Origin: Shouchella miscanthi | GTDB taxonomy: Bacteria > Bacillota > Bacilli > Bacillales > Bacillaceae_D | Assembly (NCBI RefSeq): GCF_007725405.1 | Contig: NZ_CP042163.1 | Location: 1,240,001-1,304,000, forward strand | Direction: 5' to 3' | Length of the DNA stretch: 64,000 bases | Part shown: positions 7,927 to 20,115 of the stretch, piece after piece | Layout of the letters: every line of letters begins with the position of its first letter | Position numbering within the stretch: the first letter of the stretch is position 1 | The notes under the pieces: model-generated | What the model was told of the DNA's origin: nothing | Databases searched by the model: none | The model's input: the letters and a program-made list of their open reading frames with translations, nothing else | Position numbers and translations under genes: made by a program

Positions 7927-8625
7927 ATGATGAATAACATAAATGAGTGGTCGCATGTATTTAAGCTCGACCCTAATAAAGAATTAACAATAGATCAACT
8001 AGAACGTTTATGCGAATCAGGAACCGACGCGGTGATTGTTGGTGGAACTGATGGTGTGACGTTAGATAATACATTAGAACTACTTGTACAAGTGCGACGA
8101 TACCCCATAACCGTTGCGCTGGAAGTCTCAAATATGGATTCCATTACACCTGGATTTGATTATTATTTAATTCCAACGGTTTTAAATAGCCGCAACCCTA
8201 ACTGGATTATTGGTCAACATCACCAGGCAATGAAGGAGTATGGCGAATTAATTGATTGGGATACGTTCATTCCTGAGGGCTATTGTGTGTTGAATCCCAA
8301 TGCAAAGGTAGCAGAGTTGACGGATGCTACCACTGACTTGTCAGTTGAAGATGTAACGGCTTATGCAAGACTGGCAGAAAACATGTTACACTTGCCGTTC
8401 TTCTATATTGAATATAGTGGACAGAAAGGTTCTGTTGATGTGGTGAAGGAAGCGAAAGCTGTCCTCTCTTCAACAAAACTAATTTATGGTGGTGGAATTG
8501 AAACGGCAGAAGAGGCAAAGCAATATGCGCAGTATGCTGATGTGACAGTTGTCGGTAATGCTATTTATACAAATTTTAAAGAAGCAGTGAAGACAGTAAA
8601 AGCAGTAAAAGGTGGTGCCTATTAA
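7927..8625 (+). CDS. pcrB: Heptaprenylglyceryl phosphate synthase
   Basis: 232 residues (B. subtilis PcrB is about 228). TIM-barrel enzyme that joins a C35 polyprenyl diphosphate to glycerol-1-phosphate, a step toward archaeal-type ether lipids in Bacillus. Conserved segments: WSHVFKLDPNK at the N-terminus, ESGTDAVIVGGTDGVT, LIPTVLNSRN, YIEYSG and the phosphate-binding YGGGI. Two adjacent ATGs (7927, 7930) are possible starts; an in-frame stop at 7918-7920 rules out anything further upstream. Oddly, GGGAGG (7906-7911) is 15-18 bases away. Its stop is directly followed by the pcrA start. Confidence 0.93.
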   Translation: MMNNINEWSHVFKLDPNKELTIDQLERLCESGTDAVIVGGTDGVTLDNTLELLVQVRRYPITVALEVSNMDSITPGFDYYLIPTVLNSRNPNWIIGQHHQAMKEYGELIDWDTFIPEGYCVLNPNAKVAELTDATTDLSVEDVTAYARLAENMLHLPFFYIEYSGQKGSVDVVKEAKAVLSSTKLIYGGGIETAEEAKQYAQYADVTVVGNAIYTNFKEAVKTVKAVKGGAY

Positions 8626-10854
8626 ATGCAAGATACAATCATAGAACGAATGTTAGAAGGTCTAAACCCAGAGCAACGAAAAGCGGTTGTACACACAGAT
8701 GGTCCAGTCTTACTTATGGCTGGAGCTGGTAGCGGAAAGACGCGTGTTTTAACACACCGAATTAGCTATTTGTTACGTCATAATCAAACGCCTCCATGGG
8801 CAGTGCTTGCCTTGACGTTTACAAATAAAGCAGCACGAGAAATGAAAGATCGAGTTGCGCAATTAGTTGGTCCAATCGCTGAAGATATTTGGATTTCCAC
8901 TTTCCACTCCATGTGCGTTCGTATTTTAAGAAGAGACATTGATCGAATTGGTTACAATCGTAATTTCTCCATTCTAGATTCGGCAGATCAACTTTCCGTT
9001 ATTAAGCAAATTTTAAAAGCACAAAACATTGATACAAAAAAGTTTGATCCTAAAGCAATACTTAGCATGATTTCTAGTGCGAAAAACGAACTTAGATCTG
9101 CGAAAGCTTTCGCGAAAACAGCTGAAGGCATGTTTGATCAAGTAGCCGCAGATGTGTATTTAGAATTTGAGAAGCGTTTAAAAGTAAACAATGCGTTAGA
9201 CTTTGATGATTTAATCATGAAGACGATTGAATTGTTCAGTGATGTGCCGGAAGTCCTCGAATTTTATCAACGCAAATTTCAATACATTCATGTCGATGAG
9301 TATCAAGATACAAATAAAGCGCAATATAAGCTTATAAAGCTAATGGGCGACCGTCTACAAAATATTTGTGTTGTAGGTGATTCCGATCAGTCGATTTACA
9401 AATGGCGAGGAGCGGATATTCAGAATATCCTCTCGTTTGAAAAAGACTATCCAGATGCAACAGTCATTATGCTAGAGCAAAACTATCGTTCCACAAAAAC
9501 GATCTTGCAAGCTGCTAATAAAGTCATTGGAAATAACGGGAACCGGAAGCCGAAAAATCTTTGGACAGAAAATGACCAAGGGAAAAAGATAACCGTTTAT
9601 GAAGCGGCATCAGAGCAAGCTGAGGCACAATTTGTTGTGGAAAAAATAAAAGAAACAGCTGCAAAAGAGTCAAGTTTTTCCTATGCTGATGTGGCTATTC
9701 TTTACCGGACGAATGCCCAATCTCGAATTATTGAGGAATTCTTTATTAAATCGAATCTAGAATACACGATTGTTGGGGGCACAAAGTTCTACGATCGTAA
9801 AGAAATTAAAGATGTTCTTGCTTATCTGCGATTAGTGTCCAATCCAGAAGACGACATTAGTTTAGCACGAATCGTTAATGTTCCAAAAAGAGGAATAGGA
9901 GCCACAACGGTAGATAAAATCGCTGCATACGCCACTCAAAATGGTCTGTCGATGTACCGGGCTTTAGCTGAAATTGATCATATTGGTGTGACAGCTCGAG
10001 CTAAAACAAAACTTGTTGAATTTCGTGATCAAGTTAGCGGGTGGGTTCAACAACAAGATTATTTATCGGTAACAGAGCTTGTTGAAGAGCTTCTAGACAA
10101 GGTAGGTTACCGAGATATGTTAAAAGCAGAACAAACGATAGAAGCCCAATCACGCTTAGAAAATATTGATGAATTTATTTCTGTTACGCAGGAATTTGAA
10201 AAGCGTAGTGAGGAAAAGGATTTAGTTTCTTTCTTAACAGATTTAGCTTTAGTTGCAGATATTGACCAACTTGATGATGATAAGGTGGAAGCACCTAAAG
10301 AGGCTATCACACTTATGACCCTTCATTCAGCTAAAGGATTAGAGTTTCCTTACGTGTTTCTAATTGGGATGGAAGAAGGTATTTTCCCTCACAATCGTTC
10401 ATTATTTGATGATGAAGAAATGGAAGAAGAGCGACGTTTAGCATATGTTGGTATAACAAGAGCTGAAAAAGAGTTGTATGTAACGAGTGCAAAAATGAGA
10501 ACATTATACGGACGAACCAATACGAATCCATCGTCACGTTTTATTGCAGAAATTCCAGAAGACTGTAGGGAAGAGCACGGTGTTCCGGTTTGGAGTAGAG
10601 GGAGTAAACAAGGAAATAGCGCAGCTTCAATGGCAGCAAAGCGAACAAGCGCCATGTCTTCAAGGATGACCAATACAGGTGGAGACAGCTTTGAATGGGC
10701 GGTTGGCGATAAAGCGTCTCACAAAAAATGGGGCGTCGGTACAGTTGTTAGTATAAAAGGAGAAGGGGATTCAGTCGAACTTGATATTGCGTTTACGCCA
10801 CCAACAGGGATTAAACGATTGTTCGCTAAGTTTGCCCCGATTACGAAAGTATAA
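8626..10854 (+). CDS. pcrA: ATP-dependent DNA helicase PcrA
   Basis: 742 residues, as expected for the UvrD/PcrA superfamily 1A 3'-5' helicase that works in nucleotide excision repair and rolling-circle plasmid replication. Walker A AGAGSGKT at residues 32-39, motif Ia TFTNKAA, motif [10 protein letters not shown] near 222, motif [16 protein letters not shown], motif IV QNYRS, motif [12 protein letters not shown] and motif [15 protein letters not shown]. The C-terminal part ends with a Tudor-like segment ([21 protein letters not shown]), the RNA-polymerase-binding domain of PcrA. It starts on the base after the pcrB stop and is followed by ligA 18 bases later, so it is one operon. Confidence 0.97.
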   Translation: MQDTIIERMLEGLNPEQRKAVVHTDGPVLLMAGAGSGKTRVLTHRISYLLRHNQTPPWAVLALTFTNKAAREMKDRVAQLVGPIAEDIWISTFHSMCVRILRRDIDRIGYNRNFSILDSADQLSVIKQILKAQNIDTKKFDPKAILSMISSAKNELRSAKAFAKTAEGMFDQVAADVYLEFEKRLKVNNALDFDDLIMKTIELFSDVPEVLEFYQRKFQYIHVDEYQDTNKAQYKLIKLMGDRLQNICVVGDSDQSIYKWRGADIQNILSFEKDYPDATVIMLEQNYRSTKTILQAANKVIGNNGNRKPKNLWTENDQGKKITVYEAASEQAEAQFVVEKIKETAAKESSFSYADVAILYRTNAQSRIIEEFFIKSNLEYTIVGGTKFYDRKEIKDVLAYLRLVSNPEDDISLARIVNVPKRGIGATTVDKIAAYATQNGLSMYRALAEIDHIGVTARAKTKLVEFRDQVSGWVQQQDYLSVTELVEELLDKVGYRDMLKAEQTIEAQSRLENIDEFISVTQEFEKRSEEKDLVSFLTDLALVADIDQLDDDKVEAPKEAITLMTLHSAKGLEFPYVFLIGMEEGIFPHNRSLFDDEEMEEERRLAYVGITRAEKELYVTSAKMRTLYGRTNTNPSSRFIAEIPEDCREEHGVPVWSRGSKQGNSAASMAAKRTSAMSSRMTNTGGDSFEWAVGDKASHKKWGVGTVVSIKGEGDSVELDIAFTPPTGIKRLFAKFAPITKV

Positions 10855-10872
10855 GGTAAAGGAGATACATGA

Positions 10873-12888
<2,016 letters not shown>

Positions 12889-12904
12889 GAGAGGGGTACG
12901 TTCA

Positions 12905-14071
12905 ATGAAACGTTGGGGGATCATTGGGCTAAGCACCATGCTTTTGGCAGGGTGTTCGATTTTTGGAGGAAATGATGATGGGGAGCAAGATGTACCAGAA
13001 GTGGAGATAACAGATGATTCTCTTAGCGTTATTCCGCCTGTTGCTTCCGAAGAAAATCATTATTCAAGTGTGTTGAAAGACGGAGCCTATCTACATGGAG
13101 AAACACGAGGCTACGGTGTAAACACAATGAATCGCAGTAATTTAGACTGGTTTGAATTAGGACTAGAAGAAATTGCAAAGGATACGTTTGAACCAGGCTC
13201 CTATTATTTTCAGGAGGGGCAACATCTAACAAGAGGAACGGTCGTTAACTGGATTAATCGTTATAGTGAGACAAATCCAGATGGTTTAAATCCAGAACTA
13301 GGAGTGGATGATGAGGAGGTGGATCTACAAGAATCCATTGATGCTCGTAAGCAAGATCCACTTATTTTAAGAAATATCTTGGAACATAATTATATGCAGC
13401 CAAGCGAGAATGGTACGTATGAGACAGAGGGCATTGTTATTGGGTTAGCGCTCTATAGTGTCTATTCCTTTACGTACGAAGGCACACCGGATTCTCAAGA
13501 GATCTCTGCAAACCAACAGGAGCAAGCTGGGAGAGAAGCGGCGGAGAAGATCGTGGAGCGTTTGCGTGATGGTGCAAGTGCGTTAGAAGAAGATATTAGT
13601 GATGTCCCAATTGTTGTTGCTTTATTTGACGATAAGCCAAGCAACGATCTTAATGCTGGGAATTTCTTTATGAAAGGTGTATTTGAACCTGGACAAGGGG
13701 GAGAATGGACAGACATTAATGAAACACATATCCACTTCCCATCTTCAGACGCTAACAATGATTACCAATATGATGCTGACCGGTTTTCTAAGTTTCAATC
13801 AGACATTCAAGGCTTCTTTGAGAATCACGTCGGGGTTGTCGGTAAAGCTCGCTATGAAGAAAATCGTTTAGCAAAATTAGCGGTTACGATTAATATTCAA
13901 TACAAAGGAAAAGCAGAGGTTGTAGCACTGACCCAGTTTGCAGCTTCAAAAGCAGAAGAATACTTTGAAGAAGTACCGGTAGACATTGAAATATCTTCGA
14001 TGTCAGGTGTGATTGAAGGCATTGTGTCTTATTACCCTGATCGAGATCCGTTTATTTTCGTAACGAATTAA
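12905..14071 (+). CDS. camS: CamS family sex-pheromone lipoprotein precursor
   Basis: 388 residues. Lipoprotein signal MKRWGIIGLSTMLLAGC with lipobox LAGC and lipidated Cys17, so it is anchored to the outer face of the cytoplasmic membrane. The rest matches the CamS/YerH family, named for the S. aureus staph-cAM373 pheromone precursor; the role of the mature protein is not known. It is always found after ligA in Bacilli, as here (16 bases after the ligA stop, GAGAGGGG ribosome site). The signal peptide is where the pheromone octapeptide is cut from in S. aureus. Confidence 0.92.
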   Translation: MKRWGIIGLSTMLLAGCSIFGGNDDGEQDVPEVEITDDSLSVIPPVASEENHYSSVLKDGAYLHGETRGYGVNTMNRSNLDWFELGLEEIAKDTFEPGSYYFQEGQHLTRGTVVNWINRYSETNPDGLNPELGVDDEEVDLQESIDARKQDPLILRNILEHNYMQPSENGTYETEGIVIGLALYSVYSFTYEGTPDSQEISANQQEQAGREAAEKIVERLRDGASALEEDISDVPIVVALFDDKPSNDLNAGNFFMKGVFEPGQGGEWTDINETHIHFPSSDANNDYQYDADRFSKFQSDIQGFFENHVGVVGKARYEENRLAKLAVTINIQYKGKAEVVALTQFAASKAEEYFEEVPVDIEISSMSGVIEGIVSYYPDRDPFIFVTN

Positions 14072-14077
14072 AAGCTG

Positions 14078-14099
14078 GCCAGTTCTTAGACGAGCTGGC
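14078..14099 (+). terminator. Possible weak terminator hairpin
   Basis: 8-bp stem with one G-T pair (14078-14085 with 14092-14099) just after camS. No proper T run follows, only a T-rich stretch later, so termination is doubtful. Confidence 0.35.
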
Positions 14100-14154
14100 T
14101 ACCTATCTGCATTTTATTTTCAAAATGTTCATTTTTTATTTTGGGGGTATGAAT

Positions 14155-14718
14155 ATGGATCCGATATTACGTCACTTACCAGAAGAAATAAATACAGATC
14201 GATTACGAATTCGCGTTCCAAAAAAAGGAGACGGTGAAGCGGTTTATACAAGTATCCAGCGTTCAAAAGAAGAGTTGAAAAAATGGCTTCCTTTTGCTAC
14301 GAAGGAACAGACAGCGGCAGAGGTGGAACAAAATTTACGTGAAGCATATGCAAAATTCCTATTAAGGCAAGACATTCGATTACTCTTATTCGAAAAAAGC
14401 AATGGGGAATTCGTGGGATCTTCTGGGCTACATAAATTGGATTGGGAAGTACCAAAATGTGAGATTGGCTATTGGATTGATTCTCGTAAAAGTGGATATG
14501 GGTTCGTGACAGAAGCAGTAGAGGCAATTACAGCATATGCTTTTACTCACATTCAAGCAAAACGGGTGTATATTCGCTGTGATTCAGCGAATCAAAACAG
14601 TCGTGCAGTTGCAATGCGAGCAGGCTTTCAACTGGAAGGCATATTAAAAAATGATGAGTGGTCTGTTGACAAAACAATGCTAACGGATACGGCTATTTAT
14701 GCTAAAACGGTAGAGTAG
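14155..14718 (+). CDS. GNAT N-acetyltransferase, RimJ/RimL type
   Basis: About 187 residues. Belongs to the acetyl-CoA-dependent GNAT fold, RimL/YdaF branch: begins ...INTDRLRIRVPKKGDGEAVY, has strand CEIGYWID, then acetyl-CoA binding loop RKSGYGFVTEAVEAI (a Q/RxxGxG/A variant) and the C-terminal ANQNSRAVAMRAGFQLEGI typical of the family. It may acetylate a ribosomal protein N-terminus or a small amine. ATG 14155 is chosen because GGGGG (14143-14147) is 7 bases upstream; ATG 14149 and 14125 lack proper spacing. DinB-like gene follows 16 bases later. Confidence 0.88.
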   Translation: MDPILRHLPEEINTDRLRIRVPKKGDGEAVYTSIQRSKEELKKWLPFATKEQTAAEVEQNLREAYAKFLLRQDIRLLLFEKSNGEFVGSSGLHKLDWEVPKCEIGYWIDSRKSGYGFVTEAVEAITAYAFTHIQAKRVYIRCDSANQNSRAVAMRAGFQLEGILKNDEWSVDKTMLTDTAIYAKTVE

Positions 14719-14734
14719 GGGGGGGCAACCATCA

Positions 14735-15193
14735 ATGAAATTGTTTTTTCACTATAATTGGCAAGTTCGTGAAGAGTGGATAAATTGGTGTGAACAATTA
14801 AGCCAAGAAGCCTTTTTAAAAGAACGAATTGGAGGTGTTGGTAGTTTTGCCAAAACGTTACACCATATTATTGATGTAGAGTGGAGCTGGATTAGACGAT
14901 TGGAATGTAAGCCAGATCCAGAAGCAACGTTGTCACAGGAAACAACACTTCTAGACATACGGCAGCTTCATCAAACCTACCATTATGACGTGCAACCGTT
15001 TATTGAGCGTTGGACGCCTTCGTATGAGCATCGTATATACGATGATGGCCATCCACCTTACGATACGTGGGGAGTTATTATGCGGCATATCATCGCCCAT
15101 GAAATTCATCATATTGGACAATTGTCTATATGGGCAAGAGAGCTCGACTTAAAGCCCGTTTCAGCAAATGTCATTGGAAGAAAGCTTAGCTAA
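14735..15193 (+). CDS. DinB/YfiT-like four-helix protein
   Basis: 152 residues, DinB superfamily. The three-histidine metal site is visible: H in TLHHIIDVEWSW near residue 45 and HxxxH in RHIIAHEIHHIGQL near 122-130. Members are damage-inducible proteins or thiol-dependent metalloenzymes (bacillithiol S-transferase relatives); the substrate is unknown here. Start ATG follows a GGGGGG ribosome site. Close spacing to the acetyltransferase gene suggests cotranscription. Confidence 0.82.
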   Translation: MKLFFHYNWQVREEWINWCEQLSQEAFLKERIGGVGSFAKTLHHIIDVEWSWIRRLECKPDPEATLSQETTLLDIRQLHQTYHYDVQPFIERWTPSYEHRIYDDGHPPYDTWGVIMRHIIAHEIHHIGQLSIWARELDLKPVSANVIGRKLS

Positions 15194-15277
15194 TCATATG
15201 TAAAGCTCTTTATATAAGCCTATATTGGGTGAAGCGATGTTGTGGTTTGGGAAGGGTATCACCAGAGTGAATAGAGG

Positions 15278-15445
15278 TTAATGATACGGCTTTACTTCCC
15301 AAGGTGGGGGTTTGGTAAGATGCACATTGAGTTTGTAGGCAAAAGCTTGCGCCGTTTCATAGGAATCGAAAATGAGCGGTTGTTGATCACTAGATTTTAA
15401 TAGAACCGTGACCGAGTTGTTTGTCGTTCGTTCCAATCGGTACAT
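15278..15445 (-). CDS. 55-residue conserved-looking small protein
   Basis: Minus-strand ORF starting MYRLERTTNNS. The start at 15445 is set by AAAAGGAGG five bases before; an in-frame ATG at 15463 would include that site. The protein has alternating hydrophobic strands and one amphipathic helix (DSYETAQAFAYKLNVH), no cysteines and no signal peptide. Function unknown. It is transcribed against its neighbours and lies between the DinB-like gene and gatC. Confidence 0.6.
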   Translation of the reverse strand: MYRLERTTNNSVTVLLKSSDQQPLIFDSYETAQAFAYKLNVHLTKPPPWEVKPYH

Positions 15446-15629
15446 ACATACCTCCTTTTCCATGCTTTTCTACTTAACGTTACTCTCATAAAGTATCGCA
15501 GAAAAGCGGGCAGAAAGATAGCGTTTTCAGAAATATTGTGAAATTATTAAAATGATGCTTTGTTGCTTGAGTGTGTTGAATTTGGTATTATTAATCATAT
15601 TGTCAAAAGTTCGTTTTGGAGGTGCCATT

Positions 15630-15917
15630 ATGTCTAGAATTTCACAAGAACAAGTTAAACACGTCGCTCACCTTGCGCGTTTATCCATAACAGAAGAAGA
15701 AGCAGAACGTTTTCAGGGGCAGTTAGAAGCCATTATTACTGCCGCAGAGCAATTAAACGAAGTTGATACAGAAGGGGTTATCCCGACAACTCATGTGCTA
15801 ACGATGCAAAATGTTATGCGTGAAGATAAGCCAGTTGAAGGTTTGAAAGTAGAAGAAGTGTTAAAAAACGCGCCAGATCACGAAGGCGGACAAGTCCGTG
15901 TTCCTTCAGTGTTTTAA
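15630..15917 (+). CDS. gatC: Aspartyl/glutamyl-tRNA amidotransferase subunit C
   Basis: 95 residues, standard GatC length. Small subunit that stabilises GatA in the GatCAB complex, which converts Glu-tRNA(Gln) and Asp-tRNA(Asn) to the cognate amides. Typical N-terminus [20 protein letters not shown] and C-terminal MREDKP ... [18 protein letters not shown] 15630 follows TTGGAGGTG; the longer frame from 15552 starts with a hydrophobic stretch unlike GatC. First gene of gatC-gatA-gatB. Confidence 0.96.
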   Translation: MSRISQEQVKHVAHLARLSITEEEAERFQGQLEAIITAAEQLNEVDTEGVIPTTHVLTMQNVMREDKPVEGLKVEEVLKNAPDHEGGQVRVPSVF

Positions 15918-15941
15918 TGGTTGTTTAAGAGGAGGACTAGC

Positions 15942-17393
15942 ATGTCATTATTTGATCATTCGATAAAAGAGCTGCACCATAAGTTAGCAGCAAAAGAAAT
16001 TAATGTGAGTGACCTTGTTGATACGTCGTATAAGCGTATTGGAGAAGTAGACGATAAGGTTAAAGCGTTTCTAACATTAGATGAAGAACGAGCTCGTACT
16101 TTAGCGAAGCAATTAGATGAAGTGGATGCATCTGCAAAAGATGTATTGTTCGGAATGCCAATTGGGATTAAGGATAATATTGTTACAAAAGACTTACGTA
16201 CAACATGTTCAAGTAAAATGCTAGAAAACTTTAATCCGATTTACGATGCGACAGTCATGAACAAGCTAAGAGCGGCTGAGACAATTACAATCGGGAAAAT
16301 TAATATGGATGAGTTTGCGATGGGTTCTTCAAATGAAAACTCAGCGTTCCAAACAACAGCAAATCCATGGAATACAGACTACGTTCCTGGTGGATCGAGT
16401 GGTGGTTCTGCGGCTGCGGTTGCTGCTGGCGAAGTACCATTTTCTCTCGGTTCTGATACAGGTGGTTCCATTCGTCAGCCTGCAGCGTACTGTGGAGTTG
16501 TTGGTTTAAAACCTACATATGGTCGTGTATCAAGATATGGTTTAGTTGCGTTTGCATCTTCCCTTGATCAAATTGGTCCAATTACGCGCTCTGTAGAAGA
16601 CAATGCGTATCTTTTTGAAGCAATTGCTGGTCACTGCCCTTCTGATTCTACGTCAGCACAATTACCGGTTCCGCCGTATCATGAATCTTTAACAGGTGAC
16701 ATTAAAGGTTTGCGAATCGCAGTGCCATCTGAGTATCTTGGAGAAGGTGTCGATCCAGATGTACGTCAATCGGTCCTTGATGCGCTAGCTGTTTTAGAAA
16801 AACAAGGTGCCGTATGGGAAGAAGTTTCTTTACCGCACTCTAAGTATGCTCTTGCTGCTTACTATGTAATTGCATCTTCAGAAGCCTCTGCCAACCTTGC
16901 TCGTTTTGATGGTGTTCGATATGGTTATCGTGCTGAAGGGGCAAAAGACTTACTCGATCTTTATAAGAAAACGCGCTCTGAAGGTTTTGGAGATGAAGTG
17001 AAGCGTAGAATTATGCTTGGCACATTCGCATTAAGCTCAGGGTACTATGACGCTTATTATAAGAAAGCACAGCAAGTTCGTACGCTCATCAAGAAAGATT
17101 TTGATGATGTATTTGCTTCTTACGATGTCGTTATTGGTCCGACAACACCTACACCTGCATTCCGCATTGGGGATCAATTAAATGATCCAATGACGATGTA
17201 TGCAAACGATATTTTAACCATTCCTGTTAACCTTTCTGGTGTGCCGGCATTATCGGTTCCATGTGGATTTAAAGATGGCTTGCCGCTAGGCTTACAAATT
17301 ATCGGTAAGCACTTTGATGAAGCAACGATTTACCGTGTTGCCGATGTGTACGAAAAAGCAACATCATTTTCTAAAGAAAAGCCAGCATTGTAA
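15942..17393 (+). CDS. gatA: Aspartyl/glutamyl-tRNA amidotransferase subunit A
   Basis: 483 residues. Amidase-signature enzyme that releases ammonia from glutamine for GatB. Catalytic Lys77 in PIGIKDNI, cis-Ser in [15 protein letters not shown] near residue 152 and the nucleophilic Ser in [13 protein letters not shown] near 176 are all present. ATG 15942 is chosen because AGAGGAGGA lies just upstream; a TTG at 15921 would extend the protein into that site. Sixteen bases to gatB. Confidence 0.97.
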   Translation: MSLFDHSIKELHHKLAAKEINVSDLVDTSYKRIGEVDDKVKAFLTLDEERARTLAKQLDEVDASAKDVLFGMPIGIKDNIVTKDLRTTCSSKMLENFNPIYDATVMNKLRAAETITIGKINMDEFAMGSSNENSAFQTTANPWNTDYVPGGSSGGSAAAVAAGEVPFSLGSDTGGSIRQPAAYCGVVGLKPTYGRVSRYGLVAFASSLDQIGPITRSVEDNAYLFEAIAGHCPSDSTSAQLPVPPYHESLTGDIKGLRIAVPSEYLGEGVDPDVRQSVLDALAVLEKQGAVWEEVSLPHSKYALAAYYVIASSEASANLARFDGVRYGYRAEGAKDLLDLYKKTRSEGFGDEVKRRIMLGTFALSSGYYDAYYKKAQQVRTLIKKDFDDVFASYDVVIGPTTPTPAFRIGDQLNDPMTMYANDILTIPVNLSGVPALSVPCGFKDGLPLGLQIIGKHFDEATIYRVADVYEKATSFSKEKPAL

Positions 17394-17408
17394 GGGAGGG
17401 AATTCGTG

Positions 17409-18839
17409 ATGAATTTTGAAACAATTATTGGATTAGAAGTACACGTAGAGTTAAAAACAGAATCAAAAATTTTCTCACCGAGCCCTAACCATTTCGGTGC
17501 TGATCCCAATACAAATACGAGTGTGATTGACCTTGGCTATCCAGGTGTTTTACCAGTATTAAATGAACGAGCTGTTGATTTTGCAATGAAAGCTGCTTTA
17601 GCCTTAAATTGCCAAATTGCGACAGATACAAAGTTTGATCGAAAAAACTATTTTTATCCAGACAATCCTAAAGCCTATCAGATATCACAATTTGACAAGC
17701 CTATTGGTGAAAACGGATGGATTGAAATTGAAGTAAATGGAAAAAAGAAAAAGATTGGTATTACGCGTCTGCACATGGAAGAGGATGCAGGAAAGCTTAC
17801 GCACGCTGATGATGGCTATTCTCTTGTCGACTATAACCGTCAAGGAACACCGCTTGTCGAGATCGTTTCTGAGCCAGACATTCGCACGCCAGAAGAAGCA
17901 TATGCTTACTTGGAAAAGTTAAAAGCGATTATCCAATATACAGGTGTATCTGACTGTAAAATGGAGGAAGGTTCTTTACGTTGTGACGCAAACATTTCTC
18001 TTCGTCCAATAGGGCAAGAAAAATTCGGTACAAAAACAGAGTTGAAGAACTTAAATTCATTTAACTTTGTTCGTAAAGGCTTAGAGTACGAAGAAAAGCG
18101 TCAAGAACAAGTGTTAGTAGCTGGTGGTGTAATTGAGCAAGAAACACGTCGCTATGATGAAGCTGGAAACAAAACGATTCTCATGCGTGTCAAAGAAGGG
18201 TCAGACGATTACCGTTACTTCCCTGAGCCAGACTTGCTTAATCTATATATTGATGACAGCTGGAAAGAGCGAGTTCGTCAAGAGATTCCTGAACTGCCTG
18301 ATGCGCGAAAAGAACGCTATGTGCGTGACCTTGGCTTACCTGCATATGATGCGCATGTATTGACGTTAACAAAAGAAATGTCGGATTTCTTTGAAGAGAC
18401 ATTGCAACAAGGGGCAGACTCTAAGCTTACTTCAAATTACTTAATGGGTGACGTACTTGCTTATTTGAATGCAGAACAGAAGGAATTAGTTGATGTTGCG
18501 TTAACACCAGCTGGTTTAGCCGGCATGATTAAGCTTATTTCAGAAGGTACGATTTCTTCAAAAATTGCTAAAAAAGTATTTAAAGAGCTTATTGAAAACG
18601 GTGGCGATGCGGAACAAATCGTTAAAGATAAAGGACTTGTGCAAATTTCTGATGAAGGTGAACTGCGTAAAATGGTTACTGACGTATTAGATGCAAATGA
18701 ACAGTCCATTATCGATTACAAAAACGGAAAAGATCGTGCGCTCGGATTCCTTGTCGGACAAATAATGAAGGCATCAAAAGGAAAAGCGAATCCACCGATG
18801 GTAAATAAGCTATTAGTGGAAGAGATGAACAAACGGTAA
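17409..18839 (+). CDS. gatB: Aspartyl/glutamyl-tRNA amidotransferase subunit B
   Basis: 476 residues, full length. Kinase-amidase subunit that binds and activates mischarged tRNA. Begins [17 protein letters not shown]; contains GxxxxHxExDAGKLTH as [28 protein letters not shown], and the YqeY-like tail domain ([24 protein letters not shown]). A GTG three bases earlier (17406) is an alternative start. GGGAGGG precedes both. Strong terminator follows. Confidence 0.97.
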   Translation: MNFETIIGLEVHVELKTESKIFSPSPNHFGADPNTNTSVIDLGYPGVLPVLNERAVDFAMKAALALNCQIATDTKFDRKNYFYPDNPKAYQISQFDKPIGENGWIEIEVNGKKKKIGITRLHMEEDAGKLTHADDGYSLVDYNRQGTPLVEIVSEPDIRTPEEAYAYLEKLKAIIQYTGVSDCKMEEGSLRCDANISLRPIGQEKFGTKTELKNLNSFNFVRKGLEYEEKRQEQVLVAGGVIEQETRRYDEAGNKTILMRVKEGSDDYRYFPEPDLLNLYIDDSWKERVRQEIPELPDARKERYVRDLGLPAYDAHVLTLTKEMSDFFEETLQQGADSKLTSNYLMGDVLAYLNAEQKELVDVALTPAGLAGMIKLISEGTISSKIAKKVFKELIENGGDAEQIVKDKGLVQISDEGELRKMVTDVLDANEQSIIDYKNGKDRALGFLVGQIMKASKGKANPPMVNKLLVEEMNKR

Positions 18840-18845
18840 GTAACA

Positions 18846-18880
18846 AAAACAAGAGAGCCAGCGTGTTCTCTTGTTTTTTA
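18846..18880 (+). terminator. Intrinsic terminator of gatCAB
   Basis: Perfect 11-bp stem (18846-18856 with 18867-18877), 10-base loop, six T. Confidence 0.92.
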
Positions 18881-19033
18881 TGGCGAAAGCGTTTAGTATG
18901 CTGATCTTTAGGGAAAAATAAGGAAGATGTTTACTAGTTTTTACATCTTTTCAGTCATTCTTGCATACGTTTCTCTTGGAAAATAACGTACAATGAGAAT
19001 GGGATAAAGTGAAATGGAAAAGTAGGGATTGCA

Positions 19034-19942
19034 ATGAAACGAGCGCGATTAATTTATAATCCGAGCTCCGGTAGAGAGCAATTAAAGAAAAATTTAGCCT
19101 ATATATTAAATCGATTAGAACAAGCTGGTTATGAAGCATCTGCCCATGCGACAACACCTGAAGAAGGCTGTGCCATTCGAGCAGCGCGACAAGCAGGGGA
19201 GCGAGGGTTTGATTTAGTTATTGCAGCAGGAGGCGATGGGACGATTTTTGAAGTCGTTAACGGCCTAGCTGATTTGGAAACGCGTCCGATGCTCGGCATC
19301 ATTCCAGCAGGAACAACAAATGACTTTGCTCGTGCGCTTGAGATTTCACGTGATATAGAACAAGCGATGAATGTCATTTGTGACGGTCATTATGAGCCAA
19401 TTGATATCGGGCGAATGAATAATAAATACTTTACAAACATTGCTGCAGCCGGAACGCTTACTGAATTAACCTATGAAGTTCCAGCAAAGTTAAAAACGAT
19501 GGTTGGACAAATGGCTTACTACATAAAAGGAATTGAAAAACTTCCTCAAGTAAAACCAACCGCGGTACGAATTGAGTATGATGGCAAGTTATTTGAAGGC
19601 GAGATTATGATGTTCCTCGTCGCAAATACGAATTCGGTTGGAGGCTTTGAAAAGCTAGCGCCAAGTGCATCTTTACAAGATGGTATGTTTGACTTCCTTG
19701 TAGTGAAAAAAACATCATTCCCAGAATTTGTTCATTTGGCATCCCTTGCATTAAGAGGGGAGCATATCAATCATTCCAAACTTCTGTATGTGAAGGCAAA
19801 TCGAATTAAGGTAGAGCTGCTCGAAAATCATGAAATGCAATTAAATTTAGATGGTGAACGTGGTGGCGTGCTACCTGCGGAATTTGTAAACATGTACCAC
19901 CATTTTCAATTATTAATGCCAAAAAACCGAAAAAAGCGCTAG
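19034..19942 (+). CDS. dgkB: Diacylglycerol kinase (DgkB family)
   Basis: 302 residues. Soluble DAGK_cat enzyme that phosphorylates diacylglycerol from lipoteichoic acid turnover back to phosphatidic acid. N-terminal YNPSSGRE, nucleotide-binding GGDGT near residue 69 (IAAGGDGTIFEVVNGL), GTTNDFARAL, and the C-terminal LNLDGE. The position after gatB matches yerQ/dgkB of B. subtilis, where swrC lies between; here that transporter is absent. Confidence 0.93.
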   Translation: MKRARLIYNPSSGREQLKKNLAYILNRLEQAGYEASAHATTPEEGCAIRAARQAGERGFDLVIAAGGDGTIFEVVNGLADLETRPMLGIIPAGTTNDFARALEISRDIEQAMNVICDGHYEPIDIGRMNNKYFTNIAAAGTLTELTYEVPAKLKTMVGQMAYYIKGIEKLPQVKPTAVRIEYDGKLFEGEIMMFLVANTNSVGGFEKLAPSASLQDGMFDFLVVKKTSFPEFVHLASLALRGEHINHSKLLYVKANRIKVELLENHEMQLNLDGERGGVLPAEFVNMYHHFQLLMPKNRKKR

Positions 19943-19955
19943 CATAGAAGAGAAT

Positions 19956-19991
19956 AAAAAAGAGATGTCGAACGAGGACATCTCTTTTTTT
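19956..19991 (+). terminator. Intrinsic terminator
   Basis: Perfect 14-bp stem (19956-19969 with 19977-19990) with A-rich and T-rich flanks. Ends dgkB. Confidence 0.92.
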
Positions 19992-20115
19992 ATGATAGTT
20001 TCTTGCTTTTTATTTGCTTTTATAGGTTTTTTACGATTTAAGCAACATTAATCAAAATAAAAAGTTTGCTTTTGTTGTCATTGTTGAGTATAGTATAGAA
20101 AAGGAGTGTGATTTC

